A stretch of DNA of 64,000 bases from Lampris incognitus (taxonomy: Eukaryota > Chordata > Actinopteri > Lampriformes > Lampridae): positions 99,162,845 through 99,226,844 of the forward strand of contig NC_079213.1 of assembly GCF_029633865.1 (NCBI RefSeq). Reading direction: 5' to 3'. Of this stretch, positions 49,801-63,500 are shown piece after piece. Under the pieces are notes generated by a model. The model was not told the DNA's origin, searched no databases, and worked only from the letters and a program-made list of their open reading frames with translations. Within the stretch, counting starts at the first letter, position 1, and every line of letters begins with the position of its first letter. Made by a program: the position numbers and the translations under genes.

Positions 49801-52800
49801 GGTTTCTTTCATGTGTGCTGCATAGCCAATGGGTACTGAAGGGTGGACACTGCCATTGTGTAACAGGATAGCTTTCAGGTTTAACTGACGAATCTATAAA
49901 AAGAAGCAATTGTTGTGGGTCATGCACACAACCCAAAGCCATGAACACCCCATCAATGTCAGTGCAGAAACAGACATTGTCAACCTGTGTAAAGAAGTTT
50001 CTCAAATGTTCTTGACGGTTCCGAAAGATAGAAATGTTTGTACCTGGTGACAGGAAACCCCATCCTTGCAATCTTGAACCAAGCAGTTCTGCTTTAGCTT
50101 TTGACAAATCTGAGTCCCTGACCAGGTCATTTAATTCTGGTTGTGCTATGAGGATAACCAGGCATAAAGGGGACAACATCTGGATAAGTGTCGTTTTTCA
50201 CATCTGGTTCATGCGTTGTGGCATCTTCATCTGCCTCATCTAGGCTCCATGCCTCTGGTGGCCTGGTACTGGCAAACTGTCATGTGGCACTGGTCTCACG
50301 GCTGAAGGCAGATTGGGGTATTCAATAGATTTCTTATTTTTAGTAGAGAAGCCAGATACATTGGTCAGACATAAGTAACAGTCCGTCACGTGATCCTTCT
50401 GTTCTCGGCATATCATTGGGACTGCAAATGGCATTGACTTCTGAGTACCTCTGAGCCAAGCTCTCAGGCTGACTCACATGTTCCACAACAAATGTGAGGA
50501 GCCCAGGGTTTCTCTTGGTCACCAATTTTACATCCGAAGTAGAGCTCACAGGCTTTCTTAATAAGTGCAGTTATGGTGTGTCTTTGAGCCTTAAGTGTAT
50601 ACTCGCCACAGATGTATCACAGCTGATGCAACATTGAGGGGACATTTCTGCAGTATTAACTCTTCCTGAAGACACTAAATCCTATTGTTAAGTATACTCA
50701 CTATGCTACTGTCGGAAGAACATGTGCATCAAACATGTGTCCAAACAGCATTTGTAAATGTGAGCAGCTTTTATAGCCAGTCTGCCAGCATCTAACCTAA
50801 GCATGCCCAGGCATGCCTAAGACAACACTTGCATAGCACCTACACTGAGTGCATGCCCAGGCATGCTTGGACTTAACAAAACAGCTTGCTTTGTGGGCAA
50901 TATACAAGTAGACATAAAATATGACGGGAAATCACAAAAATAGGTTATATCTACAAAACGGTTTGTGATAGGCAAATTTTAAGTGGATTTTCGTGATCAG
51001 CAGCCCAAAATCCATAATACACACCCAAAAGTGCTCAGGAAGCAAAATCTTCGTTGTCCAGTGAACTCAAGAAAATTGATGGACAAACATGCATACAGAG
51101 ACAATCTTCCCATGGCAACCGGACGAACAGCGTCACTCTGCCGTTGCAATCCACATTGTGGTCAGAGGAGGAATTATACCCAAAAGGTCACTGCTAGGGT
51201 TGCCAACTGTCTCGTATTACCCGGGACGCTCCGTCTTTAGATCAAAAGTGGCTCGTCCTGTACGGGACGACATTTGTCTCGTATCTGAATGATTTAAAAA
51301 AAATTTTTTTTTACATGTGCACGTATACTGCCTTTAAATCTGGCCTATGTGTGCTGTGTGGGAATACCGATGGGTTGCGCTCAGTTGGAAAGAAGCATCA
51401 TTTTAAACTAACTGGTCCGTATGTGTAACTTACTCGTCTCTTCCTCTCGATCCTGTTGGGAAAAATGAGCGCAAGTGTAGATGGCGATTTGGGCCCTCCG
51501 AAAAAGAAAAGATCGTGTACATACAATAAGCAGTGGGAAGAGAAGTATAATTGGGTTAAATCTATCAGTGGCGATTTGGCTAGAGTTTTCTGCAACCCGT
51601 GTTGTCAGAAATTTTTTATCAGCCACGGAGGAGAAAACGACGTGAAACAACATGCCGCCACAGAAATGCATAAGAGGACTACACAAGCTAAAGGTGCATC
51701 TTGCATTAGCAAGTTCTTCGCCAAGGCTACTACTGAAAATGACAAAGTTGCTGCGTGCGAGATTTCATCTGTATAGCATACAGTTAAACACGGACTGAGC
51801 TACAACAGCATGGACTGTAACAATAAGCTGAACAGCGCACTGTTTAACGATTCCAATATTGTGAAGAAAATCCATTGTGGAAGACCCAAAGCTGAGATGC
51901 TAACAACCAGTGTATTTGGTCCAAAAACAGTACAAGATATTCTGAAGGATCTGTCTCCAACTGAAAGTGAGCACGAGCCGGTCTATTTCTCAATCGCCAC
52001 GGATGCCTCAAACAAGGGGAACCAAAAAATGTTTCCGATGTGCCTTAGATACTTTAATCCATCTGATGGAGTGCGGTGTAAACTACTTAATTTTTATGAA
52101 AATAGTGATGAAATGGCCAATGGCATCCACCGAGCTATAATGGATTGTTTGGGAAAATATCAACTTAACACAGAGTGTATCACTTCGTATGCCACAGACA
52201 ATAATAATAATATAATATTAATAATAATAACTATTACTATTATTTCTATTATTATTATTATATAAGGCTCTGGGCTACCTATACAAAGCGTCATGTAGGC
52301 TGTTACTCTGGCAATTTTTTCTTGATTACCCCTGCCCTCCCGTCCCATTTTCCTGGGATAGAATGTTGGTAACCCTAGTCACTGCTTCTACTACTACTTT
52401 CAGCTGCTCCCGTTAGGGGTCACCACAGCAGATCATCCGTTTCCATCTCTTCCTGTCCTCTACATCTTCCTCTGTCACACCAGCCACCCGCATGTCCTCC
52501 CTCACCGCATCCATAAACCTTCTCTTTGGCCTTCCTCATTTCCTCTTGCCTGGCAGCTCATCCTTCTCCCAACATAACCAGCATCTCTCCTCTGCACATG
52601 TCCAAACCATCTCAACCTTGCCTCTCTTGCTTTGTCTCCAAACTGTCCAACCTGAGCTGTCCCTCTAATATACTTGTTCCTAATCCTGTCCTCCTTTGTC
52701 ACTCCCAATGAAAATCTTAGCATCTTCAACTCTGCCACCTCAGTTTCGCCTCCTGTCTTTTCGTCAGTGCCATCATCTCCAAACCATACAACATAGCTGG

Positions 52801-55800
52801 TCTCACTACTATCTTGTAAACCTTCCCTTTAACTCTTGCTGGTATCCTTCTGTTGCAAATCAATCCTGACACTCAGCTCCACCCACTCCACCCTGCCTGC
52901 ACTCTCTTCTTCACCTCTCTTCCACACTCACCTTACTTTGAACAGTTGATCCCAAGTATTTAAACTCATCTACCTTTACTCCTTGCATCCTCACCATACC
53001 GCTGTCCTCCCTCTCCTTCGCGCATATGTATTCCCTCTTGCTCCTACTGACTTTCATTCTCCTTTTCTCCAGTGCATACCTCCACCTCTCCAGGCTCTCC
53101 TCAACCTGCACCCTACTCTAACTACAGATCACAATGTCATCCACAAACATCATAGCCCACGGAGACTCCTGCTTGATCTCATCCGTCAACCTGTCAATCA
53201 CCACTTCAAATGAGAAAAGGCTTAGAGCCGATCCTTGATGTAATCCCACCTCCAGCTTGAATCCATCTGTCATTCCTACTACACACCTCACCACTGTCAC
53301 ACTGCCCTCATACATATCCTGCACCACTCCGACATACTTCTCTGCCACTCCCAACTTCGTCATTCAATACCACACCCCCTCTCTCCTCACCCTGTCATGT
53401 GCTTTCTTTAAATCCACAAAGACACAATGTAACTCCTTCTGACCTTGTCTATACTTCTCAATCAACATTCTCAAAGCAAACATCACATCTGTAGTAATCT
53501 TTTGTGACATGAAGCCATACTTGCTAATCATTACCTCTCCTCTTAACCTAGCTTCCACTACTCTTTCCCATATTGTCCTGCTATGGCTGATCAACTTTAT
53601 ACCTCAGTAGTTACTACAGCTCTGCACATCACCCTTATTCTTGAAAATCGGTACCAGTATGCTTCTCCACGCCTCAGGCATCCTCTCACTTTTCAAGATT
53701 GTGTTGAACAATCTAGTTAAAAACCCCACTGCCATCTCTCCTAAACACCTCCATGCCTCCACAGGTATGTCATTGCACTAGTTACAATTTATTACAATTT
53801 CATTCAGTAGACACTTTTATCCAAAGCAATGTATATCTGAGAGTTAATACAACACAATCAAGGATCTAATTGGGAGGCGACAATGCAAGCAAGTGTAAAA
53901 AAAAAAAAACTAGGTTCAAGTCCGACAGGACATATAGGTGTCAACAGGCAGTGCACAAAGGCAATGCATACATAGGGTGCATAGAAGTGAAATTCTTTTT
54001 TTTTTAAAATACCATCTGGTGTGGAGGTGTTTGAGAAAGAGCTGGGTCTTTAGCTTCTTCTTAAAGATGGAGAGGAACTCAGCGGATCGAATGGAGTTTG
54101 GTAACTCGTTCCACCACTGGGAAACTAGAGAAGAGCTCTTTCCAAATAGAGCTATTCAAGTAATCTAGTGAAAATTCCTGTATTTTTTCATATCGCAGAA
54201 AATAAACAAATACTGCAATGTGAGTTTTTTCCAATATCGAGCAGCCATATTGTACATGCTATTAGTGGAAACTGAAGCCCAGAATATCAGGTGGTAGGCT
54301 GTGTCGTTTCAAATTCTCAGTGAATGGTGCTAGGAACCACACATGTGGTTATGTGATGCCACATATTAAAAGGGATAATTGTGAAGTAGTTGGGTGTCTC
54401 ATCTTCACAACCTAGCAGTATCAAGAAACTTTCTGTCAGTACAGTACATTAAAAAGCTAGGTCCTGCCTTTGTGACTTCCCATATTAGATAACTGCAACA
54501 CAATTATCCCTCATTCAGTCTTCTACAACTTGTTCAAAACTTTTTCTTTCATGCGTTTTTCATCATGTATACGCACAATTTTAGACAAAGCACAATAAAA
54601 ATGAAGTGTGTATGTTAAATGGGTCACCTATAGTAAACATGACAGTATCCGCCAGCTGGACATTGTTAATGCTGATTCTGGGGATGAGTCCTATTAGGCC
54701 TGGGATGACATCCGAGTAATTCACATCTATGGTCTCTGCTATAGACTGGAAGCCGTACAGCAAAGCTTCTGTGTGCTAGAGGAACAGAACACGATTAATT
54801 AGTTTGAGTCTGAGCAAAATTTTGGAAGAGAACAGTGTTGGTATCAAAAAGTTATCTTTGGTACTCAACGTGGCGAATCACAATTGTAAAAGGATACAAT
54901 AGGGGCAAAAAGAGGGAACTTGAAACAAGATATTAACCTAAAACTAATTTAAGACAGCCTTCCATCCATCAAAAAGCCATTCAAAGTCATTTTGCAAGGA
55001 TTGTGCATGATAAGCCCAAGTCATTTAGACACGATTTCTTGTTAAAACCAGACATAACAAATATATATTAAATCTGTCTGCATAAATGCACTGTTACAAT
55101 GCTCCTAGAAAGAAAGAATTTTCATACAAACCAACACGATAGCATAACATTGTTAAAAACTGAAAGAAAATAAAGTATTGGCTTCAGCTCTGGAAAACTG
55201 TTTGTCATACCTAAAATTTATATACTAGGTCAACACCTATACGCTGTAAAATTATCTAAGACACACAGAATAAATACTTGACCTTTGGTTTTAACTATTA
55301 ATGTGTTTAAGTGTATGTGTCCTAGCTACCTGCCATGACGTGGGCTGCTCTGTATTGGTCAACAGTCTTCCAAGTTTATCATACAGGTTACTAAGCAATT
55401 CTGCTCCCAGCATCTCGTACACATACATGAGTGTATCCGAGATATCCACCCTGCAAGACAGGCAGAAAAAACACATATTAGGACAGAGAAGCTTATCTGC
55501 TTATCTACCAGGCAAAATGCATGACCTTACCAGTCTATCTATCCGATAAATTGATGGATCGATAAATGCTTTAAAAAAAAAAGGTCCCATGAAACAGGAT
55601 TAACAGCACCGCAAATCTCTGCGATTTGATATGTCTGAAAGGGGTAAAAAATGACTTGGGAGTTTGATTTGACGAACAGTAAATAATGGCTGGGCATTTT
55701 TTTAGAAGAACGTGGACACTGACATGTTGTTGGCTAGTTTTAATTTGGTGGCAGAAGATCAATCGTCTGCTCTCAATCTGACTCCCAATTCATCGAATAT

Positions 55801-58071
55801 TTCTGTTAATGTAAAGGCCGTGACACACCAGGCCGACGGTCGGCGCGCATCTGTGGTCCTAGTTTTTGCGGTGTGTCCCGCACTGTTGGCACTAGCTGGA
55901 CCCATCGGCAGTTTTTCAGCCAATTCAGCATGTTGAATCAGCGGCGGAGCCCGTCGGTGAGAGATCACTCCGATTGGCTGTTCAGCTTAGCAAATCAGTG
56001 CACGAGAAGCGAAACGGAAGTTACGAAAACAAGCAAACGACAAAGTCAAGAGGCCACACACAGAAGGCTCTTCTCATTTTTCGTCTTCACCTCACCTGAA
56101 CATTCCAAAAAGCTATAGTACGACACCGCCTGTAGTGAGCGAGAGTTGAACGAAAATGGTAAGCAAACGCTGGTAAGCAAACGCTACTTTGTTTACGGTT
56201 TGTATAGCCACAGTCCTGGGTCTTCCGGTTTCACATTTTGAATGATGAATACAGACTACCGCCACCTGCTGGTATGGAGAGTTATTTCCTCTCACGCAGG
56301 CGCAGAACATACATGCTAGTTGGCCGTTGGCTGTAGTCTTTGCGGTGTGTTCAAGTGCTACTTTTTGGCCCAGACGCAGGCGACGTGAGGCGACACAACA
56401 GTCGGCCTTCGTCACCGCTAGTTCTCTTGATGTCGGTTTGGTGTGTCTAGGCCTTGAGTCCACAAGTGCAGGATGACATAACCAAAAAAATATTGTATTT
56501 GTCAGGAAATGAAAAACATTCTTATAAACACAAAACTATGTTTTGTTTTGTTTTTAATTTCTAGAACATAGTGTTAAATAGATGTAAATTAAGTATAGAT
56601 AAGCGTGACAATATATTTTTCATTTCATTGGAGATCTTAATAAATGTAAACCGATGCTTTTCTTTCTGTGATGGCAGAGCCTACTGTCAGACAGTCGCTT
56701 CTGCCCTCCCAGCTGGCAGTTCAGAGAGTGTATTAGAGAAAACACACTCATTTGCTGATCAATCAACCTGTCAAGCAAGTAATTTCTGAAAACATCCCAG
56801 CACACATTAATACACTAACAACGGTGTGCTACGGGCTTAAACATTAACACAGGCATTAGCCATGCATGCACATTCACAACAGCTACTGCAACAGCCACTC
56901 AAAGCACTCAACAATTAAATAATGCTTTAAATTCACATACACATCCACACACCTGAAGATCCTGAACTGCTCTTTTTCATCTGAGGACCAAAGATGTGTA
57001 CTCCTGGTCCTACCCCCCCCCCCCCACACACACACACCTGTAGATCCTGAATTGCTCTTTTTCATCTGAGGACCAAGATGAATATTCCTGGTCAGAGGGG
57101 AACTGGGCCTTGTGCAGCAGCACATCCACCAACTGGAAATACACTGGTCTGTAGACCTGCAGATACACTGCCTGCCTGTCTGACTCAAATGACATGATTT
57201 CATCCTATAGTCAGGGACATGGGTAAAGAGAGGCAAAATAGATTACTATTCTAGAACATAAAGATTGCTTGAAGATTATAACAGATTTATACATTGAGAT
57301 GATCAAAAATATATACCAGGGTGGAAAAGCTTGCCAAACTGTACTAGCACGCCAAGTAAACAACCTTTCCCTAGGCATACAATACCTTCCAGCCATCCAT
57401 GGATTTTTAGATCATGATAATAATTAGGGCTGGGCAATATATCGATATAATACGATATTGTGATGCAAGACTAGATATTGTCTGGGATTTTTAATATCGT
57501 AATATCATGGTATGGCAGCGAACAGTTCTGTGGGTACACCGCATGTTCATCTATCACTGAGCTGAGGTACGTACTTGTAGGGTGTACCAGAAGGTGAGTG
57601 TGAGGGAGCTGGTGGTCTCATTGACTGGGTAATGGCCAGGGATGCCAGTACAGAACATTATCATGTTGACTAGAGCAAGGAAGCCCTGCCAGTGCTCCAC
57701 TTGCTCCAACAGGGTCCTACATAGAGATCAAGAAAGACGGAGAACAAGACAGCAGAAAAAGAAAAGGTGAGACAGGAAAAGGGAGAGAGAGTAGTGGGGA
57801 TAACAGAGAATTCATGATTAGCTAAATTTGCAGTAAATATACAGGCTAACCAGATCCTAAAGGAAGGTATATGGACACCCTTTTACATGGGGAGTGACCA
57901 CTATACCCACAGCCACAAACCTGGAGTGGTTCTCTCCCAGTGTGACGGCGATACGGCAGATTCCGTGGCAAGTCTCCATGTCTCCGCTCTGAACAGCCTC
58001 TCTGAGCTGCTCCTGCAGGGCAAGCACCTGGGGAACCAGCTTCAGTAGAGTGTTGACATATCTATAAAAAT

Positions 58072-58102
<31 letters not shown>

Positions 58103-60525
58103 GCAGTACTGACAGTTAGGAGTCTATGACATTTAAAGAACACAGGTAAGTTACTAATGCAGTATTGTGGAAGGAAGGAAAAACATCACTACACAGCCAT
58201 GGGGCCTTTGTATTCCAGTGATGGTGAACCCATTGCAGACTCACACCGCGCACAGCTGGAGCGGTTTTTGTTGCCCATGACAAGTGTTTTATATCAAGCT
58301 GAAACTCAGTCCAAGTCGACGTTAAATTTTGATTGCGCACAGCCACAACCCACTGGCAACCCACACGTCTACTTGTGAACCGGAAAATCTGTTTAAGGTT
58401 GCCACTTAAAGCCGCACCCCATATCTGTCAGTTATCATGGTCTACTCTTGCTGCTGTCTCATCCATTCATTATCCAAACCGCTTATCCTGCTCTCAGGGT
58501 CACGGGGCTGCTGGAGCCTATCCCAGCAGTCATTGGCTGGCAGGCGGGGAGAGACCCTGGACAGGCCGTCAGGCCATCACAGGGCCGACACACACATTCA
58601 CAGCTAGGGACAATTTAGTTTGGCCAATTCACCTGACCTACATGTCTTTGGACTGTGGGAGGAAACCGGAGCACCTGGAGGCCATTTCTCAGCCATTTTC
58701 AATTCACTCTCCAGATAAGACACATGCCTATACAGACATGCGCACACACAAACGTATGCCACATGCACACTAACATGCCCACCTTACACTACTAAGGCGT
58801 ACACCTGCCTGTTTGACAACTATAGTGCCGTCTTCCTATCATCTTTAGTAACAGCAAGTGAAAGGGGGACATTCAGAGATGAAAGGTATACATATGCACA
58901 CATGCATGTGTGCTTGAACGATAGCGAGGATTTGCATGTGTGAGCAGTATGTGCATGAGCACTGTTGTGTGTGTGTCCCTCGAGTGTTGCACAGTACACG
59001 CCATCCTTCAGGAGAAGTGTATTGATACTGGTTGATGAATATTAATCAATAACACAGCAAGGTTCTGAAAATATCCAGACATGATTTGACCAAAAAGATG
59101 GTTAACAGATATACTACATTTAAGATCAAGCATTCCCCAAGTATGTGATGGTATAACTCGCCAGCCCCAATCTCTACCAGCAGCAGATTGAATGCTGAAC
59201 AAATTAAGATGATTGAAAAAAGAAAATCAAGAAAAAGATATTCATTTGAAACTTGCACTGTGCAGGTTAAAAGCATCTCTTTGTAGACAAAGCCAGCAAT
59301 TTAGTTATTCTAATTTCTCCTGGGCCCTCTTGTGAGCCAAGAAGCCATGTCTGCAGTCCTATGTTGTAAAACAAAGTCCCCTACTCAGCAGACTAAGCCA
59401 TTCAGCTGTCTCTGGGGAGTTTGACCATGCTGTGTGTATGAGTTCCATCTAATAGCTCTCTACCTGTGTGTGTCAGTGTGTGCATGCATGTATGTTTCTG
59501 AGTGTGTGCGTGCACTCATGTGTCTTACATCCTCCAGGATTTATTGTCTGAGTAACCCTGTAAGGGGCAGAAGGGCTGACTGCACTTAACTCGGTCTATG
59601 TGTGCGTGCGTGTGTCTATCTTTGTGTGCGAGTATTAGGGACAGAATGCACCCACACACTCAGAAACTCATTCATGTTTAATAGAGTGCTTTGGAGATGC
59701 AGGTCATGCACCCTTAGCTCAGGGAGCGGGGGGATTGTGGGCATGTGTATGTTGAGATTAAAAGGGCAGACCGGGTTTGTATGGTTTTTCTCTATATAAG
59801 TGATGACATTCTGCAAGTTTAGTTGAGAGTTTAAGCTGCAGTCTTAGCTCTTCTTATCCAACTCATGGTCTGTGTGTCTCTCCTGCTCCTAAACCCTCCA
59901 ATGCAGACTCTATAGTTTTACCCCGCCCCCCCGCCCCCCCATCCCCAAGCCATCTCTCTCTTGCTCATCCCCTCCGCAATTACTGCACTGCTCTGAGACA
60001 GGGGAAATGGGTTGCCTGGCAACAGGATGCAGCCGGACCAATAGCATCCTCCCAAATGAGTTGACTGTAATGTGTTTAAACAGAAAGGGAGAACAAGAGA
60101 CAGGGACGAGAGCTTAGCAGTAATGGGGAGAAAGGAAAAGAAGAGAGAGTGAAAAAATGATATAAAAGAAAAATGGAGTAGATTTTACCTGAGGAGAGAA
60201 AGGCAGGCAAAGAACTTCTGAAGAGAACAGTCATACGGAGACAGTGTTTGTACCATTTCTTCCATTAGATTCTTGGCTTTCTATTTTCCTCTTGTTCTCT
60301 AACCCTCTCGCTCTCTAGCTTACAAATACGTTCACACAAAAACTGACAAACTGGCTAGCACAAAACAAAAAGTGTAGTCACACTAATGTGACCTCATAAA
60401 TCCCAATGTTACACTATCAAATTCAGGCTCAATTGAGGCTGTGTTCCAACCGCTGACTTCAACCTTATTCGTTCTCATCCTCTTCATCTGCTGTGCATGA
60501 TGTGCATATGTTTAAGGGTGTACTG

Positions 60526-60568
<43 letters not shown>

Positions 60569-63500
60569 ATTTAAGAAAAAAATTCAGACTTGACGAATCT
60601 CATACCATTCTACTAGCGGTGCAATATGAGTGGAGGATGAAGTCTCTTCCTGTCTCGCACTTTCACACCTTATGACCCTCTTCATCTTCAAACCATCGTA
60701 TTCCCACCTAAATACCATCTTCATTAACCAAAATCCCCTTCTCTCCCCAAGATTGTCATATGTATGTGTGTGGGTTTGTGTGTTTGTGTAGAGGGGGAGG
60801 GGGATGGGGCGGGGAAAGGATGCCTGCCATGTCTGAATCAACCAGGGCGTGATGACATCTCTCCCCTGCACTGTAACCATGGCAACGCCAGCCAGCCAAG
60901 AAAGGCCGCTCTCCTCCCCCTGGCTGTCAACTCGCCCTGCATCAATTCCTTCCTCCCTCCCTATGCCCCCAAACTCTCTTCCTCTGATGCCCTTCCAGTG
61001 CCTCCCTGTCTGCTTCCTGTCCTTGGCTTTTCTGTCGACTCTCTCACTGTATCTTCACTGCCTTTTTTTCTGTACATCACCATTCTCCCTTTGTTCCCTG
61101 TTGCTCTTGAAATACTCATGGGTGGCTCAGTTACTTTGATGCCACCTCATCGCAGCTTCCTTCAGCTGTAGAGATCAACACACCAATACTCAAAGACATA
61201 AACACACACCTTTGGGAGTCGGGCTGTGAGATGGCATTTACAATAGCCTCAACTGCAGTGTCGAAGAGCTCGGGGTCAGGCAGGGCACTGAAGCAGTCTT
61301 GCACCAGGCCTTCGCTTTCATTGAGGGGTACATCCAGCAGCACCCAGGATGACAAGCAGCGCAACACACGAGCCTTCACTGCCCCGGGGCTGTCTGCCCT
61401 TCGCAGCAGCTGTTGCAGTAAGGGGCACACTGAACTCCACTCACGGCCCAGGGCCCCCCGCACCTAGAAGGAGAGGAGATGACCAGGGTTATATAACCCA
61501 TTATTTATAGGGATGTACCAATCCAGTCCAAGAGATCAATATCAGAGCCAATCAAGGCTTATTCTAATTGATCAGTATCGGCTTTATTAAGTACTATCAA
61601 ATGCTGATCCTTTGTTTATTTTACCCCATTGCCATTGTTTACATGACAGCCTATGGGAGCTGTCATAGAGGTGTCATAAATGCCCCATTGCGTGCTGTCT
61701 ATATGCCATAAAATGACATTTTCCACAACTTGCCAGCAGTGAGGCACAACAAGCAGCTAAAATGTCTGCAGTATGGAACTTCTTTAAATTGGAAGATGAA
61801 AACAGCCCAACAGCCACACGTAATGTCTGCAATGCCAGTGTTTCACAGTAGTAATCAAGCAACTTTAAACACTATTTATATGATAAGAAGAATTCATTGG
61901 AAGGAATACAAATGAGTTTGGGTTACTTTTGGAATGTCCTTCCTTTTTTTAAGTGTTTTTCTATTTTTAAGATCTATTGTACCCTTTGCTATAAAAAAAC
62001 AAAACAAAACAACGAAAACCATTGCTGGACAGCTGTGATGCTATTTTGTCATGCAGAGCTATTAGATTGTCGACTGAACTGATTTGATTGATTTTACTAA
62101 CTTTTATGTACCCAAAGTATGAATTGTCGGAATCAAAATCTGCAGATACTCAAAATTAAAGGAATAGTTCAGATTCTTTTAAACGCATCCATATTTCATA
62201 ATCACTGCTCAAGTAGTACATAGGTAGGTTTCATTTTCATGATCATTCATCTGTTTCTTGATACTAGACATGCAGCTCCAGCTTACCATCTAAAATTCAA
62301 CGCAAATAATGGGGGAAAAATCCACAGTCCTTGTTCTGTGCGAAAAGCACTCCATGGTTCAACCAAAGCTAACATGATGCTACAGCAGTCTACCATTACA
62401 AATTCAAGTGGTCAATTTAAAAATGTACAGTTGTTTTTTTACAGTCAGTTATTGTCATTTTCCCTACTGTTCCTGCAATACAGCCTACAAGTGATTACCA
62501 GCAAGGAGACAGTTCGCTACAGCACAGCTAAGCAAACACTTCGAGGGAACTTGGCAATAAAACCAACTGTATGTTTTTAAAATTCACTACGATAGACCGT
62601 TGTAGCATTATGTTAACTGTGGAGTGTTTTCTTGCACAGAACGAGGATTGTGGATTTGTCCCTCATTTAACTGCAGACAGCAAGCTAGAGCTGGGTGTCC
62701 AGTGTCAAGAAAACGATGGATGACTGTGAAAATGAAACCTTCTTTTGTTCAACATGAGCAATGAGAATAAAATGGAGATCGATTCAAAAGATCCACACTA
62801 CTGCTTTCAATGACTCATCTTGGAGGTCACAAAAACTTCAACACAACATTCTTAATTATCTATTGTCATCCTGGGTGCTGGGTATCTTATCGTTGTTTTT
62901 CACTGCCGTTATTCAAGCCTTTTTTAATATTATTTTTCACATCTTTCACTATAATTGTACAGCACTTTGATCAACTTCGGTTGATTTGATTTGCTCTATG
63001 TTTGTGTTTGGTTCCTTCTGCTCAGTGATTAACAAAAAAAAAACATTTTCTTTTAACTCCAGCTATAACATCATGGGCCACCTCAGGTACTGCAGCAACC
63101 TCTCACCTGTCCTTTTCGGTACTGCGGCAGACGGCTGGTCTGGAACTCCTCGGGAAGCACGGTGAGCAGCTCCAGCAATGCCAGGCACCGTGCCCGTCCA
63201 TCCACCCCTCCCCCTTCTTCCTGGAACACCCGCACCATTTCTGCCACTGCTCCGGGCCAGGCCTCGGGCATGGTGTTGAGCGCCAACGAGGCCAGGGCCA
63301 CACATAGGCGGGTGAGCACCATCTTAGAGCCGGAGGAGAAGCAGGCAATCTGGGAGAACAGCTGGGTCTTCAGCGACTCATACTGGTCTGTGGGAATGTC
63401 TGACCAGTAGCGAGAGATCTTAGTGTGGAGTGCACTGGCACCAAAGTACTGGATCTCTGGGACCTGTAGGAGAAGTTATATTGCTTAAAAACGATATGAA

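Larger units (their letters stand above)
42731..54627 (-). other. ipo13 intron 9, 11.9 kb repeat nest
   Basis: Holds the elements at 44286-45891, 46139-46579, 46930-47915, 48311-51063, 51195-52377 and 52383-53790. Copies of a dispersed repeat (TTGAATCAGTTCATCTGGA, AACGTTTATTGAGAG) lie at 43366-43455 and, inverted, 46668-46760; a third is at 11228-11290. At 43500-43740 there is GC-rich text that resembles a LINE leader. About 42731-43360 and 54200-54627 show nothing recognised. Confidence 0.6.
58682..61209 (-). other. ipo13 intron 4 remainder, with two X-box-like sites
   Basis: No gene seen. A (TA)n(TG)n run lies at about 60525-60570. GTTGCCTGGCAAC (60011-60023) and GTAACCATGGCAAC (60873-60886) fit the RFX X-box consensus. 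Open frames at 60764-61171 look like chance frames in CT-rich text. Confidence 0.5.

Noticed and set aside
56883..57236. Longer ipo13 exon including the duplicated end
   Set aside because: The duplicate needs a frameshift, and the family sequence continues directly from 57038 to exon 8.
60764..61171. 135-aa frame on the plus strand
   Set aside because: Overlaps CT-rich intron sequence opposite ipo13; a second frame is equally open there; no recognised domain.
62239..62580. 113-aa plus frame in ipo13 intron 3
   Set aside because: No family resemblance, AT-rich, no supporting splice or repeat signal.
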